Positions 1 to 7,391 of a stretch of 15,509 bases of DNA are shown one piece after another. The stretch is from an uncultured Eubacteriales bacterium (lineage in GTDB: Bacteria > Bacillota > Clostridia > Oscillospirales > Butyricicoccaceae): positions 1-15,509 of the forward strand of contig USML01000041.1 in the NCBI GenBank assembly GCA_900555855.1, in the 5' to 3' direction. The stretch's first letter is position 1, and each line of letters opens with the position of its first letter. The position numbers were made by a program, and so were the translations under genes. A model generated the notes under the pieces. That model did not search any database. It was not told the DNA's origin and saw only the letters and a program-made list of their open reading frames with translations.

Positions 1-14
1 CGGCGGCCTTTCTG

Positions 15-88
15 TCCACTTTCCGCCGGTGGAAAGTGGACGAATGCCCCGCAGCAAAGGGCTGCGGGGTCTCCGCGCCCGCAGGCGC
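15..88. repeat. Three consecutive perfect hairpins upstream of the amidohydrolase
   Basis: Three inverted repeats follow each other: a 10-bp stem at 15-24/31-40 with a 6-nt loop, a 9-bp stem at 47-55/61-69 with a 5-nt loop, and a 5-bp stem at 75-79/84-88 with a 4-nt loop. None is followed by a T run, so they do not look like ordinary intrinsic terminators. They may be the tail of an upstream transcript, an RNA leader of the amidohydrolase gene, or an interspersed repeat. The window begins just before them, so their full extent cannot be judged. Confidence 0.6.
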
Positions 89-131
89 AGAACTGTTCCG
101 TCCTACCCACAGAAAAGAAAGGAGTGTTTCA

Positions 132-1286
132 ATGCTTTTCATCAAAAACGGACACATCAAGACCATGGCCGGAGCGGAATATCCCTGCGGCCAGATCCTC
201 ATCGGCGACGATGGAAGGATCCTCGCCGTGGGCGAGACCGTCAGCGCCCCGGCCGGCGCACAGGTCATCGACGCCGGCGGCCGGCTGGTGACCCCCGGCT
301 GCGTGGAGGCCCACTGTCATGTGGGTCTGGACAACGAGGGCATGGGCTGGGAGGGCCACGACTACAACGAGATCGTGGATCCCATCACTCCCCAGATGCG
401 GGCCATCGACTCTATCAATCCGCTGGATGAGGGCCTGAAAAACGCCCTGCGGGGCGGCGTGACCACCGCCTGCACCGGCCCGGGCAGCGCCAATGTGGTG
501 GGCGGCACCTTCGCTGCCATCAAGCTTTCCGGCTGCCGGGTGGACAAGATGCTCGTCAAGGAGCCGCTGGCCATGAAGTGCGCCTTCGGCGAAAACCCCA
601 AGCGCTGCTACGGTCAGGCGGGCAAAAAGGCCCCCATGACCCGGATGGGCGTGGCCGCCCTGCTGCGGGAGCTTCTGTTCAAGACCCGCCGCTATCTGGA
701 GGACAAGGAGGCGGGCAAGGCCCCGGCCTTCGATATGAAGCTGGAGAGCATGATCCCCGTGGTGAAGGGCGAGCTGCCCCTGAAGGTCCATGCCCACCGG
801 CACGACGATATCCTCACCGCCATCCGCATCGGAAAGGAATTTGGCCTGAAGCTGACCCTGGACCACTGCACCGACGGCGCGCTCATCGCCGGGGAGCTGG
901 CGGAGGAGGGCTTCCCCGCCTTTGTCGGCCCCACCTTCGGCGGCAAGAGCAAGATCGAGCTGCAGAACAAGAGCTTTGAGACGCCCCGGGTGCTCTTTGA
1001 GGCCGGCGTGGATATCGCCATCATCACCGACGCGCCGGTGATCCCCCTGCAGGCTCTGCCCATGTGCGCCGGGCTGGCGGCGGGCTCCGGTCTGCCCATG
1101 GAGGAGGCCTGGAGGGCCATCACCATCAATCCCGCCCGCCTGACCGGCATTGGCGACCGGGTGGGTTCGCTGGAGCCGGGCAAGGACGGCGATGTGGTCA
1201 TCTGGACGGCCGATCCCCTGACCACCATCGGCGGCGAAGCCTGGGTCACCGTGGTCAACGGCCAGGTGGTCTATTTCGCGGAGTAA
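132..1286 (+). CDS. Metal-dependent amidohydrolase, imidazolonepropionase-like
   Basis: This 384-residue protein belongs to the amidohydrolase superfamily (imidazolonepropionase-like group, COG1228 type), cytosolic enzymes that hydrolyse C-N bonds at a metal centre in a TIM barrel. The first metal motif is H61-x-H63, just after a TPG-type turn; further likely ligands are H220/H222, H245 and D300 (in a TDAP motif). The C-terminus has the family's small beta-sandwich signature, with NPAR at 333-336, LEPGKDGD at 347-354 and a final VNGQVV strand. The start at 132 is chosen because AAAGGAG lies about 8 nt upstream; a longer in-frame extension to 36 runs through hairpin DNA and is rejected. A Lys-rich segment at about 155-200 is an insertion-like region. 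The substrate cannot be read from the sequence; dipeptides, cyclic imides or xenobiotics are all possible. No promoter is visible, so transcription may come from outside the window. Confidence 0.9.
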   Translation: MLFIKNGHIKTMAGAEYPCGQILIGDDGRILAVGETVSAPAGAQVIDAGGRLVTPGCVEAHCHVGLDNEGMGWEGHDYNEIVDPITPQMRAIDSINPLDEGLKNALRGGVTTACTGPGSANVVGGTFAAIKLSGCRVDKMLVKEPLAMKCAFGENPKRCYGQAGKKAPMTRMGVAALLRELLFKTRRYLEDKEAGKAPAFDMKLESMIPVVKGELPLKVHAHRHDDILTAIRIGKEFGLKLTLDHCTDGALIAGELAEEGFPAFVGPTFGGKSKIELQNKSFETPRVLFEAGVDIAIITDAPVIPLQALPMCAGLAAGSGLPMEEAWRAITINPARLTGIGDRVGSLEPGKDGDVVIWTADPLTTIGGEAWVTVVNGQVVYFAE

Positions 1287-1315
1287 TTTTCAGAATAAAT
1301 ATTACAAAAAGAGAT

Positions 1316-1351
1316 CCCCGCTTCTCCAATTTGGAGGAGCGGGGCTTTTTT
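1316..1351 (+). terminator. Intrinsic terminator after the amidohydrolase, probably bidirectional
   Basis: A 12-bp stem (one G-T wobble) pairs 1316-1327 with 1333-1344 around a 5-nt loop and is followed by C and six T. It ends the amidohydrolase transcript 30 nt after its stop. Read on the minus strand the same stem is followed by a short T-rich run (1304-1313), so it probably also ends the spoIIE operon whose last stop is at 1383. Confidence 0.9.
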
Positions 1352-1382
1352 CTGCGGAGAGACGCGCGCCTTTCCGGCCCGG

Positions 1383-1661
1383 TCAGCGCAGCAGGGCCGT
1401 CAGCAGCCAGACGCCGCCGGTGAGCGCCGCGCCCAGCGCAAAGCAAAGGCCGTGCCACAGATCGGGCCGGAGCCTGCGCCGGACGCCGGCAGGCGCGGCG
1501 CCGCACCGGGCCGCCAGCTTGTCTGCCAGCGCCAGCAGCTCCTCCGGAGAATGGAGCGCCGCGCCGGAACGGTCCTCCGAAAGCAGAAAAATGGCCTGTT
1601 CAAAGGCGCCGCTCTCCGGCGAACGCACTACCACAGCCTGACGGGAGATCCCCTTTACCAA
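1383..1661 (-). CDS. Small tail-anchored membrane protein downstream of spoIIE
   Basis: This is a 92-residue protein. The start is TTG at 1661, decided by the ribosome binding site AAGGAGG at 1670-1676, 8 nt upstream; no ATG fits. Residues 1-65 form a soluble domain opening with VKGISRQAVVV and a conserved-looking FEQAIFLLSED stretch; residues 68-90 form one hydrophobic helix, so the protein is probably tail-anchored with its N-terminus in the cytosol. It lies 57 nt after spoIIE on the same strand and before a shared terminator, so co-transcription is likely. From memory, similar short Clostridial proteins beginning with a KG(V/I)SRQ motif occur and are sometimes mis-labelled as translation initiation factor 2; that label has no support here. 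Function is unknown; a role in sporulation is inferred from context only. Confidence 0.8.
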   Translation of the reverse strand: MVKGISRQAVVVRSPESGAFEQAIFLLSEDRSGAALHSPEELLALADKLAARCGAAPAGVRRRLRPDLWHGLCFALGAALTGGVWLLTALLR

Positions 1662-1718
1662 AATGATCGCCTCCTTTTTCTGCCTTCAGTATGCCGCGCA
1701 GAGGGAAATTTATACCGG

Positions 1719-3989
1719 TTAAGCCGTCTCCGCCAGCTGAAGATCGGCCACCAAAACGGTCATATCATCGTTTGCGCCCTGCTTTGCCGCCGTTTCCAGC
1801 AAAAGCTGCGCCAGTGCCTGTCCCTCCAGCGCGCCCTGCTCCCGCAGGAGGGCTTCGGTGGCGTTTTCCAAAAAAGCGCCGTCGGAAAGAAGGATCAGCC
1901 GGTCGCCGGGAGAGAGCCGCAGCTGCAGCGGCTCCGCCTGCTCCGACCCGGCCAGCCCCGCCGGCAGGGCCCGGCTGTCAAACCGGGTGAGCCTGCCCTC
2001 CCGCAGAAGGAAGCTGGGGGCCGCGCCGTATTTCAAAAGCCCGCACCGGCCGGAAAACAGATTGACCTCGAAAAGATCCAGCGTCACAAAGCCCCATTCC
2101 GTGAACCGGGCCGCCAGCACCGGCAGCACCGCCGCTACGCTTTCGCTGAGGCTGCAGCCGGAGCGGACGAAGGAGCACAGAAGATCCAGCGCCTGCCGGG
2201 AGATCAGCCCCGCCTGCTGCCCGGTGCCCATGCCGTCGGACAGCAGCACCGCCGCCCGGCCGTCCTCCGTGTGCAGCTTCCGGTGGTCGTCGCCGCAGAC
2301 GCTTTCCCCCGCCTTCTTCCGCACGGCGGAGCACACCTGCAAAGCGCATTTTTCCTGCTGCCGCAGGCGCACCGCCGCGCCCTTGGCGCTCTCCACCGGC
2401 TCCGGCGGCAGAAGGGTCACCCGCAGGGCGCTCTGCAGCGACCGGCGCAGCGTCTCACATTCCGCCAGCGTCTCCGGCCCGGCTTCCTTCACCAAAAGCT
2501 CGATCTGGAGCCTGCCGCCGGTCAAAGAGACGGCGACCCGCGCCCCGGGAAGATAGGTCCGGACGATGCCCCGGATCCGGTGCTCCAGCTGCGGATCCAG
2601 CTCCGTCCCCGCCCCGGCCCGGGCGGCGGCCACCTCCAAAAGCGCCCCAAGGCTCTCATACTGTCTTCCCATCACCGTGCGCAGCTCCTGCTCCTGCCGC
2701 TGGCGGGCCTCCCGGCGGAGGGCCTCCCGATAGGCGTCGTTGACGCTGCCGCAGAACCGTTCCGGCCGCAGACAGCTGCCGGAGAACCAGGCGGGCAGAT
2801 CTGCCGCGGCCAGTGCGTGCCTTTGCCGCAGCGGCTCCGCCAGATCGCAGAGAAGATTGCGCATGGTCTCATAATCCTGCTGCCAGCACTGGGCGCAGCG
2901 CTTGCAGCTGCGGCAGCTCACCTCGCAGGCGGAGCGAAAGACCCGGCTCAGGTCGCCGGGATCGGCGGCGGCGCCGTGGAGCAGACCGTCCATGGCCTGT
3001 CCCAGCTGCAGGACCGCAGAGGAAAGCCCCTGCAGGGCCCGGTCGGCTTCGCCGTGCCGCCGGCGAAGGCCCGTCTCCGGCAGCAGGGCGGCAAAGGCCG
3101 CTTCCGCCTGGAGCCAGAGCTTTTTCGGCATCAGCACCAGCGCCGCTCCCGCCAGAAGGCTCTCGTAAAAGGCCGCGCCCGCCCCGGGCTGCTGATAGAG
3201 CCACAGGCACAAAACGCCGCACAGAATGGAAAAGCTCAGGGCTGCCTGCAGCCGGTCTCTCCGGCTCAGCGCCCCTGCGCCCAGCGCGGAGACGCACCAG
3301 AGCAGGGCGAAAAAGGGGCTTCGGCCCAGAGAAAGATCCACCGCCGCCCCGTAAGCCGCCCCTAAAAGCGCGCCGGAGGCCGCGCCGCAGCAGCAGGCGC
3401 AGGCCAGCACCACTCCCGCCGCCGCCACCCGGGAAAGGACCAGCCCGCCGGGGGCCAGCGGCAGAAGCGCCAGGATCCCTGCCAGCAGCGCCGTCAGCCG
3501 GCCCCAGCCCGTCATGGGCGAAGGGCCCTCCCGGGCCTCCCGGAGCATCCGGGCAAAGCCGCCGCAGAGCAGCGTCTGGCAAAGCAGCGCCGCCCCCTGC
3601 CGCAGGCTGTCCACCAGCACCAGCCCGGTGGAGCATACGGAGATCATGGCGCAGACGGGGAAGAACCAGCGGGTGCGGCCCATGGCCGTCCCCTCCAGCA
3701 CCAGCCGGCAGGTGAGCACCACGGCGCAGGCCGCCCCATAGATCAGGCCGCTGCTGCCCCCCAGCAAAACATAGTAGAGAAAGGCCCCCAGAGCCGCCTC
3801 CGCCGGATGGCCCGCCGCGGCGCAGTAGGCCACGCCCAGGGGCCGGATGTCCGAAGCCGTCCGGGCGGCGGCAAACAGCGCCCCCAGCCCAAGGCAAAGC
3901 CCCCGCCGCAGCCACTGCCGCAAAAGCTTCCGCTGAACCGTCAGGGCCTGGGGCCGGCCCTCCTGTTTTTGTTTGTTCCAAAGCTCCAT
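1719..3989 (-). CDS. spoIIE: Stage II sporulation protein E, PP2C-type phosphatase
   Basis: SpoIIE is the membrane-bound serine phosphatase that dephosphorylates SpoIIAA-P in the forespore and so activates sigma F; it also associates with the polar divisome. The 756-residue product shows the family layout: a polytopic membrane region at about 25-290, a linker and central regulatory region at about 300-545, and a PP2C domain at about 550-750. The phosphatase metal motifs are visible as GDDH (566-569), SDGMGTG (584-590), SDG (702-704) and NDDMTVLVA (740-748). A cysteine cluster, C355/C359/C362/C365/C368, lies between membrane and phosphatase parts. The protein is somewhat shorter than the B. 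subtilis one (about 827 residues). The start has GAGGAG about 9 nt upstream. A small membrane protein follows in the same transcript. Identification is secure. Confidence 0.97.
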   Translation of the reverse strand: MELWNKQKQEGRPQALTVQRKLLRQWLRRGLCLGLGALFAAARTASDIRPLGVAYCAAAGHPAEAALGAFLYYVLLGGSSGLIYGAACAVVLTCRLVLEGTAMGRTRWFFPVCAMISVCSTGLVLVDSLRQGAALLCQTLLCGGFARMLREAREGPSPMTGWGRLTALLAGILALLPLAPGGLVLSRVAAAGVVLACACCCGAASGALLGAAYGAAVDLSLGRSPFFALLWCVSALGAGALSRRDRLQAALSFSILCGVLCLWLYQQPGAGAAFYESLLAGAALVLMPKKLWLQAEAAFAALLPETGLRRRHGEADRALQGLSSAVLQLGQAMDGLLHGAAADPGDLSRVFRSACEVSCRSCKRCAQCWQQDYETMRNLLCDLAEPLRQRHALAAADLPAWFSGSCLRPERFCGSVNDAYREALRREARQRQEQELRTVMGRQYESLGALLEVAAARAGAGTELDPQLEHRIRGIVRTYLPGARVAVSLTGGRLQIELLVKEAGPETLAECETLRRSLQSALRVTLLPPEPVESAKGAAVRLRQQEKCALQVCSAVRKKAGESVCGDDHRKLHTEDGRAAVLLSDGMGTGQQAGLISRQALDLLCSFVRSGCSLSESVAAVLPVLAARFTEWGFVTLDLFEVNLFSGRCGLLKYGAAPSFLLREGRLTRFDSRALPAGLAGSEQAEPLQLRLSPGDRLILLSDGAFLENATEALLREQGALEGQALAQLLLETAAKQGANDDMTVLVADLQLAETA

Positions 3990-4015
3990 GCTCCCGCTCC
4001 TCTCGCTTTTTTTCC

Positions 4016-4048
4016 ATTGTAACCGCGGAAGTCTTCGGAAAAGGTCAG
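4016..4048 (-). promoter_or_regulatory. Possible spoIIE promoter with long spacer and weak Spo0A box
   Basis: On the minus strand, TACAAT (4016-4021) lies 21 nt downstream of CTGACC (4043-4048). B. subtilis spoIIE is known to use a SigA promoter with an over-long spacer activated by Spo0A-P. A 7-of-9 match to the Spo0A box (TTTTCCGAA, minus strand 4034-4042) falls inside the spacer. The match is suggestive only; short motifs like these arise by chance. Confidence 0.3.
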
Positions 4049-4097
4049 GAAATCAGACGGGAAATGCGCCGGCGCAAAACTTTTCTTCCCCGGCGGC

Positions 4098-4127
4098 TTG
4101 AAAGAAGGGGGAAAGCTGTCGTATAAT
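4098..4127 (+). promoter_or_regulatory. SigA-type promoter of the MFS transporter gene
   Basis: TTGAAA (4098-4103) and a perfect TATAAT (4122-4127) are separated by 18 nt. The transporter start follows at 4160, with AAGGAGG at 4146-4152, so the leader is about 25 nt. It diverges from spoIIE. Confidence 0.8.
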
Positions 4128-4159
4128 CGAGCTATCAAGCTCCCGAAGGAGGCTCCATT

Positions 4160-5479
4160 ATGAAGCTGAACACCAGGCGCACCGTTTTGATCGGCTTTGC
4201 CTTTATGTCCATTCTGGCCTTTTGGCAGTTTTACGACCAGGTGATCCCCCATCTGCTGGAAAATGTCTTTGGCCTGCGCACCTTTACCACCAACGCCATC
4301 ATGTCCATCGACAATATTCTGGCCCTGTTTATGCTGCCTCTGTTCGGGGCGCTCTCTGACCGGACCCATACCCGGCTGGGCCGCCGCACGCCCTATATCC
4401 TCTTTGGCACGCTGGCCGCCGCGGCCCTGATGATGGCCCTGGCCTGGGCGGAGCGGCAGCGGAGCCTGCCGGTGTTTCTGGGCTGTCTGGTGGCGCTTTT
4501 GGTGGTCATGAGCACCTATCGCTCCCCCGCCGTGGCCTATATGCCCGACGTGACGCCAAAGCCCCTCCGCTCCAAGGCAAACGCCATCATCAATCTGGTG
4601 GGCTATATCGGCGGCATCTTTTCCACGCTGATGATGATGCTCCTGCTCAAGAGCGAAAAGGCCGCCGACGGCTCCAGCTATTATCCGGCGGACCAGTCCT
4701 TCACGCCCATCTTTGCGGCGGTGGCGGGCTTTATGCTGGTGAGCGTGGCGATCCTTGTCCTGACCACGAAGGAAAACAGGCTGGACGCCGAGACCTGGGC
4801 GGAGGTGGCCGGGTCGGAGCAGGCGGAGGCCGGACGGGAGCCGGGCCGGAAGGAGCCTATGGCCCCGGAGGTGAAGCGGAGCCTTCTGTTCATCCTGCTC
4901 TCCGTCTTTTTGTGGTTCACGGCCTATAATGCCGTCACCACCGCCTTTTCCCGCTATTGCGTGGCTGTCTGGGGGGCCGACCTCAGCGCCTCCTCCGGCT
5001 ATCTGATGGCGGCCACGGTGGTGGCCATCGCCAGCTTTCTCCCCCTGGGCAGCCTTTCCAGCCGGATCGGCCGGAAAAAGACCATCCTGCTGGGCATCGG
5101 GCTCATGTCCCTCTGCTATGCCGCCGCCATCTTCCTCCGGCAGCAGACGCCCTTCATGTATGTGCTGTTCGGCGTGGTGGGCGTGGGCTGGGCGGCCATC
5201 AATGTCAATTCCTTCCCCATGGTGGTGGAGATGAGCCCCGCCGGCGATTCCGGCCGCTACACCGGCTATTATTACGCCTTTTCCATGGCGGCGCAGATCG
5301 TCACGCCCCTGCTCTCCGGCCTGCTCATCGACCATCTGGGGCTGGGCTACCGGGTGCTGTTTCCCTATGCGCTGCTGTTTTCCCTGTTGTCCATGGTCAC
5401 CATGCTGCAGGTCCGCCACGGCGACAGCCGCCCCCTGCCCCCCAAGGATAAGCTGGAGGCCTTTGATGTGGGAGACTGA
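4160..5479 (+). CDS. MFS sugar transporter, GPH/sucrose-symporter-like
   Basis: This 439-residue inner-membrane protein has about 12 hydrophobic segments in two halves joined by a charged cytoplasmic loop at about 203-240. The MFS loop signature appears as GALSDRTHTRLGRR (63-76) and is repeated in the second half as GSLSSRIGRKK (297-307). The RSPAVAYMPD and ANAIINLVGYIGG segments (121-152) resemble the GPH (TC 2.A.2) and SLC45/plant sucrose-symporter groups, which move sugars with H+ or Na+. A glycoside or disaccharide substrate is therefore likely, but the exact sugar cannot be read. No glycosidase or sugar kinase lies beside it. It has its own promoter and an ideal ribosome binding site, AAGGAGG, 7 nt before ATG. 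The small gene at 5586 follows after 106 nt without a clear terminator between. Confidence 0.9.
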   Translation: MKLNTRRTVLIGFAFMSILAFWQFYDQVIPHLLENVFGLRTFTTNAIMSIDNILALFMLPLFGALSDRTHTRLGRRTPYILFGTLAAAALMMALAWAERQRSLPVFLGCLVALLVVMSTYRSPAVAYMPDVTPKPLRSKANAIINLVGYIGGIFSTLMMMLLLKSEKAADGSSYYPADQSFTPIFAAVAGFMLVSVAILVLTTKENRLDAETWAEVAGSEQAEAGREPGRKEPMAPEVKRSLLFILLSVFLWFTAYNAVTTAFSRYCVAVWGADLSASSGYLMAATVVAIASFLPLGSLSSRIGRKKTILLGIGLMSLCYAAAIFLRQQTPFMYVLFGVVGVGWAAINVNSFPMVVEMSPAGDSGRYTGYYYAFSMAAQIVTPLLSGLLIDHLGLGYRVLFPYALLFSLLSMVTMLQVRHGDSRPLPPKDKLEAFDVGD

Positions 5480-5512
5480 GCCTTCGGCGGCCGGCGTCCT
5501 GCGGCCACGAGA

Positions 5513-5528
5513 GCCGCCCCAGGGCGGC
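5513..5528. repeat. Short GC hairpin between transporter and small gene
   Basis: A 6-bp stem with a 4-nt loop (5513-5518/5523-5528) lies 34 nt after the transporter stop. It has no adjacent T run (only a T5 some 14 nt on), so it is a weak terminator at best and read-through into the small gene at 5586 is plausible. Confidence 0.35.
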
Positions 5529-5585
5529 AGGCAGAACGGTATTTTTGAAGAAGTTGGAACATTTGGATTTACGGAGGGATGACCT

Positions 5586-5762
5586 ATGACTTGCACGACC
5601 GCTGTGATTTGTACTTTATCGGCATGGCTTCTTGGATTGCTGATAGATGCCAATATTGGTTTTGGAGATCCGCAAGGATTTTTGGCGCTTCGAGTGCTGT
5701 TTCCTGTTTTGGCAATGGGGATCTGCATTCTGAAAGCGATCAAAAATAACGGGAAGAAATAA
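5586..5762 (+). CDS. 58-residue two-helix membrane protein, AT-rich
   Basis: ATG at 5586 is preceded by GGAGG (5573-5577) with an 8-nt spacer, and the frame runs 58 codons to TAA at 5760-5762. The peptide has a hydrophobic segment at about 5-20, a short loop with GFGDPQG (25-31), a second hydrophobic segment at about 33-50 and a basic tail KAIKNNGKK. A two-TM hairpin with both ends in the cytosol is the likely fold. By my codon count its GC content is about 44 % (77 of 177 bases), far below its neighbours, and its third positions are not GC-biased. It follows the transporter gene and is closed by the terminator at 5809. I do not recognise a named family. It could be a small transporter accessory, a regulatory peptide or a recent arrival. 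Confidence 0.7.
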   Translation: MTCTTAVICTLSAWLLGLLIDANIGFGDPQGFLALRVLFPVLAMGICILKAIKNNGKK

Positions 5763-5808
5763 CTTCCGGTTTGCGGGCCGGATCACGGAACCGGAGCATT
5801 CTCACCCC

Positions 5809-5850
5809 GCCCGCTGACGATGCCGTATGTGCAGGGTCAGCGGGCTTTTT
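5809..5850 (+). terminator. Intrinsic terminator after the small membrane gene
   Basis: A perfect 10-bp stem pairs 5809-5818 with 5836-5845 around a 17-nt loop and is followed by five T (5846-5850). It closes the transporter/small-protein unit. From here to 6016 I see only this element, the two hairpins listed next and no further gene. Confidence 0.8.
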
Positions 5851-5918
5851 ATCCGCACAAACCGGGAAAGGGCGCGGCGGGCAAGCAGGCTGCGGCCGTC
5901 CGGCTGCCAGCTGCGGAC

Positions 5919-5948
5919 AAAAAACGGCGTGACCGAAGCCACGCCGTT
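5919..5948 (-). terminator. Intrinsic terminator of the O-antigen-ligase-like gene, UUCG loop
   Basis: On the minus strand an 11-bp stem (one G-T wobble) pairs across 5923-5948 and is capped by a C(UUCG)G tetraloop, one of the most stable RNA loops. Six T follow (complement of the A run 5919-5924, which overlaps the stem base by two). It lies about 70 nt after the ligase stop. Confidence 0.85.
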
Positions 5949-5977
5949 CCCGAAAAAATACGATATTCTTTTCTTTT

Positions 5978-6000
5978 GCCCTCCGGCTCCGCCGGAGGGC
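5978..6000. repeat. GC-rich hairpin 3' of the ligase-like gene
   Basis: A 9-bp perfect stem (5978-5986/5992-6000) with a 5-nt loop lies between the ligase stop and its T-tailed terminator. It has no T run in either direction, so it may protect the 3' end or act as a pause site. Confidence 0.5.
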
Positions 6001-6016
6001 GCTGGTTTATCTGCGC

Positions 6017-7351
6017 TTACAGAAGGGTGGTCTTGTCCCGGCCGTCCTTAGAGCAGAAGGCCCGGGCGTAGGCCAGCATGAAGGCGAAGTAGAAGCCCGC
6101 CGTTACGCTGAACAGCACATGGCCCGCCAGCACGCAGTAGCTGGCGCAAAGCCCCAGGGAAACGGCGCAGGCCAGCGCCTCCAGGCGGAAGGCCCGGAAC
6201 AGGTCGATAATCACCCGCACCCCCTGCAGCACATAAAGCCAGAGCATGGTCAGCGCCCCCAGCAGCCCATAGTAGACCAGGACCTCCACCGGATCCATCT
6301 CGATGATGTGCCCCTGGCTGCCCCGGCCGATGCCCACCAGAGCGGAAACGGGCAGCGCCTGGCGGAACTGTGCCAGCGCCTGATCCAGATAGGAGGTGCG
6401 GCCGCTGAAGATGACGGTCTCGGTGTCGGCGATCTCGATATAGCGGGAGGTGGCGGAAAGGGATTTCCAGATGGTGGTGATGGGGCTGGTCTCGCAGATC
6501 AGCATCATCAGGCAGAGCACCGCCAGCACAATGGCCAGAACGGCCAGCAGCCGCAGCCCAAATGTCCAGCTGCGGGCGCGGAGGCCCCGGAGCAGGCTGT
6601 AGCCCGCCAAAACAGCCAGCGTCACGCCGGCCGCCAGAAACGCCGTCTTGGTGCCGATGATCAAAAGCGCCACGAAGCCAAGCCCCGCGGAGCCCGCCTG
6701 CAGCCAGCCGGCCCGGCCGGCGGCGCCCTTCTCCCGGCCCATCCAGCCCGCCAGCACCACCGGCAGCAGAAGCATCATGACGGCGGTAATGTCGTTGCCG
6801 GCATAGAAAAAGCCCCGGCTGCCCCGATAGCCCAGGGGATCTGCATAGGTGAAGAAGCCCATGCCCAGAATATAGGGGATCAGCACGCCCAGCCCCAGCA
6901 CCAGCAGCGAAAGGCACAGCACCTGATCCACCCGGCGCTTGCAGGCGGGGCCGTCGCCGCCCTTGAGCATGGTGAAATAGACCACCAGCACCAGAAGGCA
7001 ATAGCAGAAGCGGACGATATACTGCACATCGGCGCGCAGGCTGAACTCCGCCCCGCGGAAATGCTCATAGGCCACCGTCCCGCACCAGGTGACGCCGATG
7101 GCGGCAAACATCCCCACGGCCCGCCAGTTGCGGCACAGCAGCACATAGACCGCCATCACCAGCAAAAAGGCCACCCGCAGCAAAAAGCTGGGGCTCATGC
7201 CCGGGATGTCCTTGATATCCAGACTGCTGAGCATCCCGCCGTCGCCGCCGCAGCGGAGATAGGTCCAGATGCCGTTGATCATATCCAAAAGCGGGCTGGC
7301 CAAAAGCAGCAGCCAGAACGCTCTTTCACATCGCTTTTTTCCCTGCTCCAC
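6017..7351 (-). CDS. O-antigen ligase/polymerase-like polytopic membrane protein
   Basis: The protein has about 444 residues and about 11-12 hydrophobic segments. Its layout suits the O-antigen ligase/Wzy-like family (PF13425/Wzy_C type), membrane glycosyltransferases that join or polymerise lipid-linked glycans. Family-like points are RGFFYAGNDI (about 179-188), GTKTAFLA (about 233-240) and, after a large loop, a GRTSYLDQA...GIGRGSQG stretch (about 317-347) before a conserved-looking acidic segment and the last helices. The start is taken as GTG at 7351, since AAAGGAG (7359-7365) is 7 nt upstream. ATG at 7357, two codons earlier, would have a spacer of only 1 nt. It has a perfect-consensus promoter and diverges from a MurJ-family gene, which supports a role in envelope glycan assembly. 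The donor, the acceptor, and the choice between ligase and polymerase are open. Confidence 0.82.
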   Translation of the reverse strand: MEQGKKRCERAFWLLLLASPLLDMINGIWTYLRCGGDGGMLSSLDIKDIPGMSPSFLLRVAFLLVMAVYVLLCRNWRAVGMFAAIGVTWCGTVAYEHFRGAEFSLRADVQYIVRFCYCLLVLVVYFTMLKGGDGPACKRRVDQVLCLSLLVLGLGVLIPYILGMGFFTYADPLGYRGSRGFFYAGNDITAVMMLLLPVVLAGWMGREKGAAGRAGWLQAGSAGLGFVALLIIGTKTAFLAAGVTLAVLAGYSLLRGLRARSWTFGLRLLAVLAIVLAVLCLMMLICETSPITTIWKSLSATSRYIEIADTETVIFSGRTSYLDQALAQFRQALPVSALVGIGRGSQGHIIEMDPVEVLVYYGLLGALTMLWLYVLQGVRVIIDLFRAFRLEALACAVSLGLCASYCVLAGHVLFSVTAGFYFAFMLAYARAFCSKDGRDKTTLL

Positions 7352-7391
7352 GATCATTCTCCTTTACAAATCTTCCTGACAATGATATTTT

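Noticed and set aside
1452..3365. 637-codon plus-strand open frame opposite spoIIE
   Set aside because: It is antisense to a secure spoIIE with complete PP2C motifs. Its translation is rich in Arg, Pro, Gln and Ala without any domain, as expected for a shadow frame in GC-rich DNA.
3941..5743. 600-codon minus-strand frame opposite the MFS transporter
   Set aside because: It is a His/Gly-rich shadow of the transporter, and no initiation signal precedes it.
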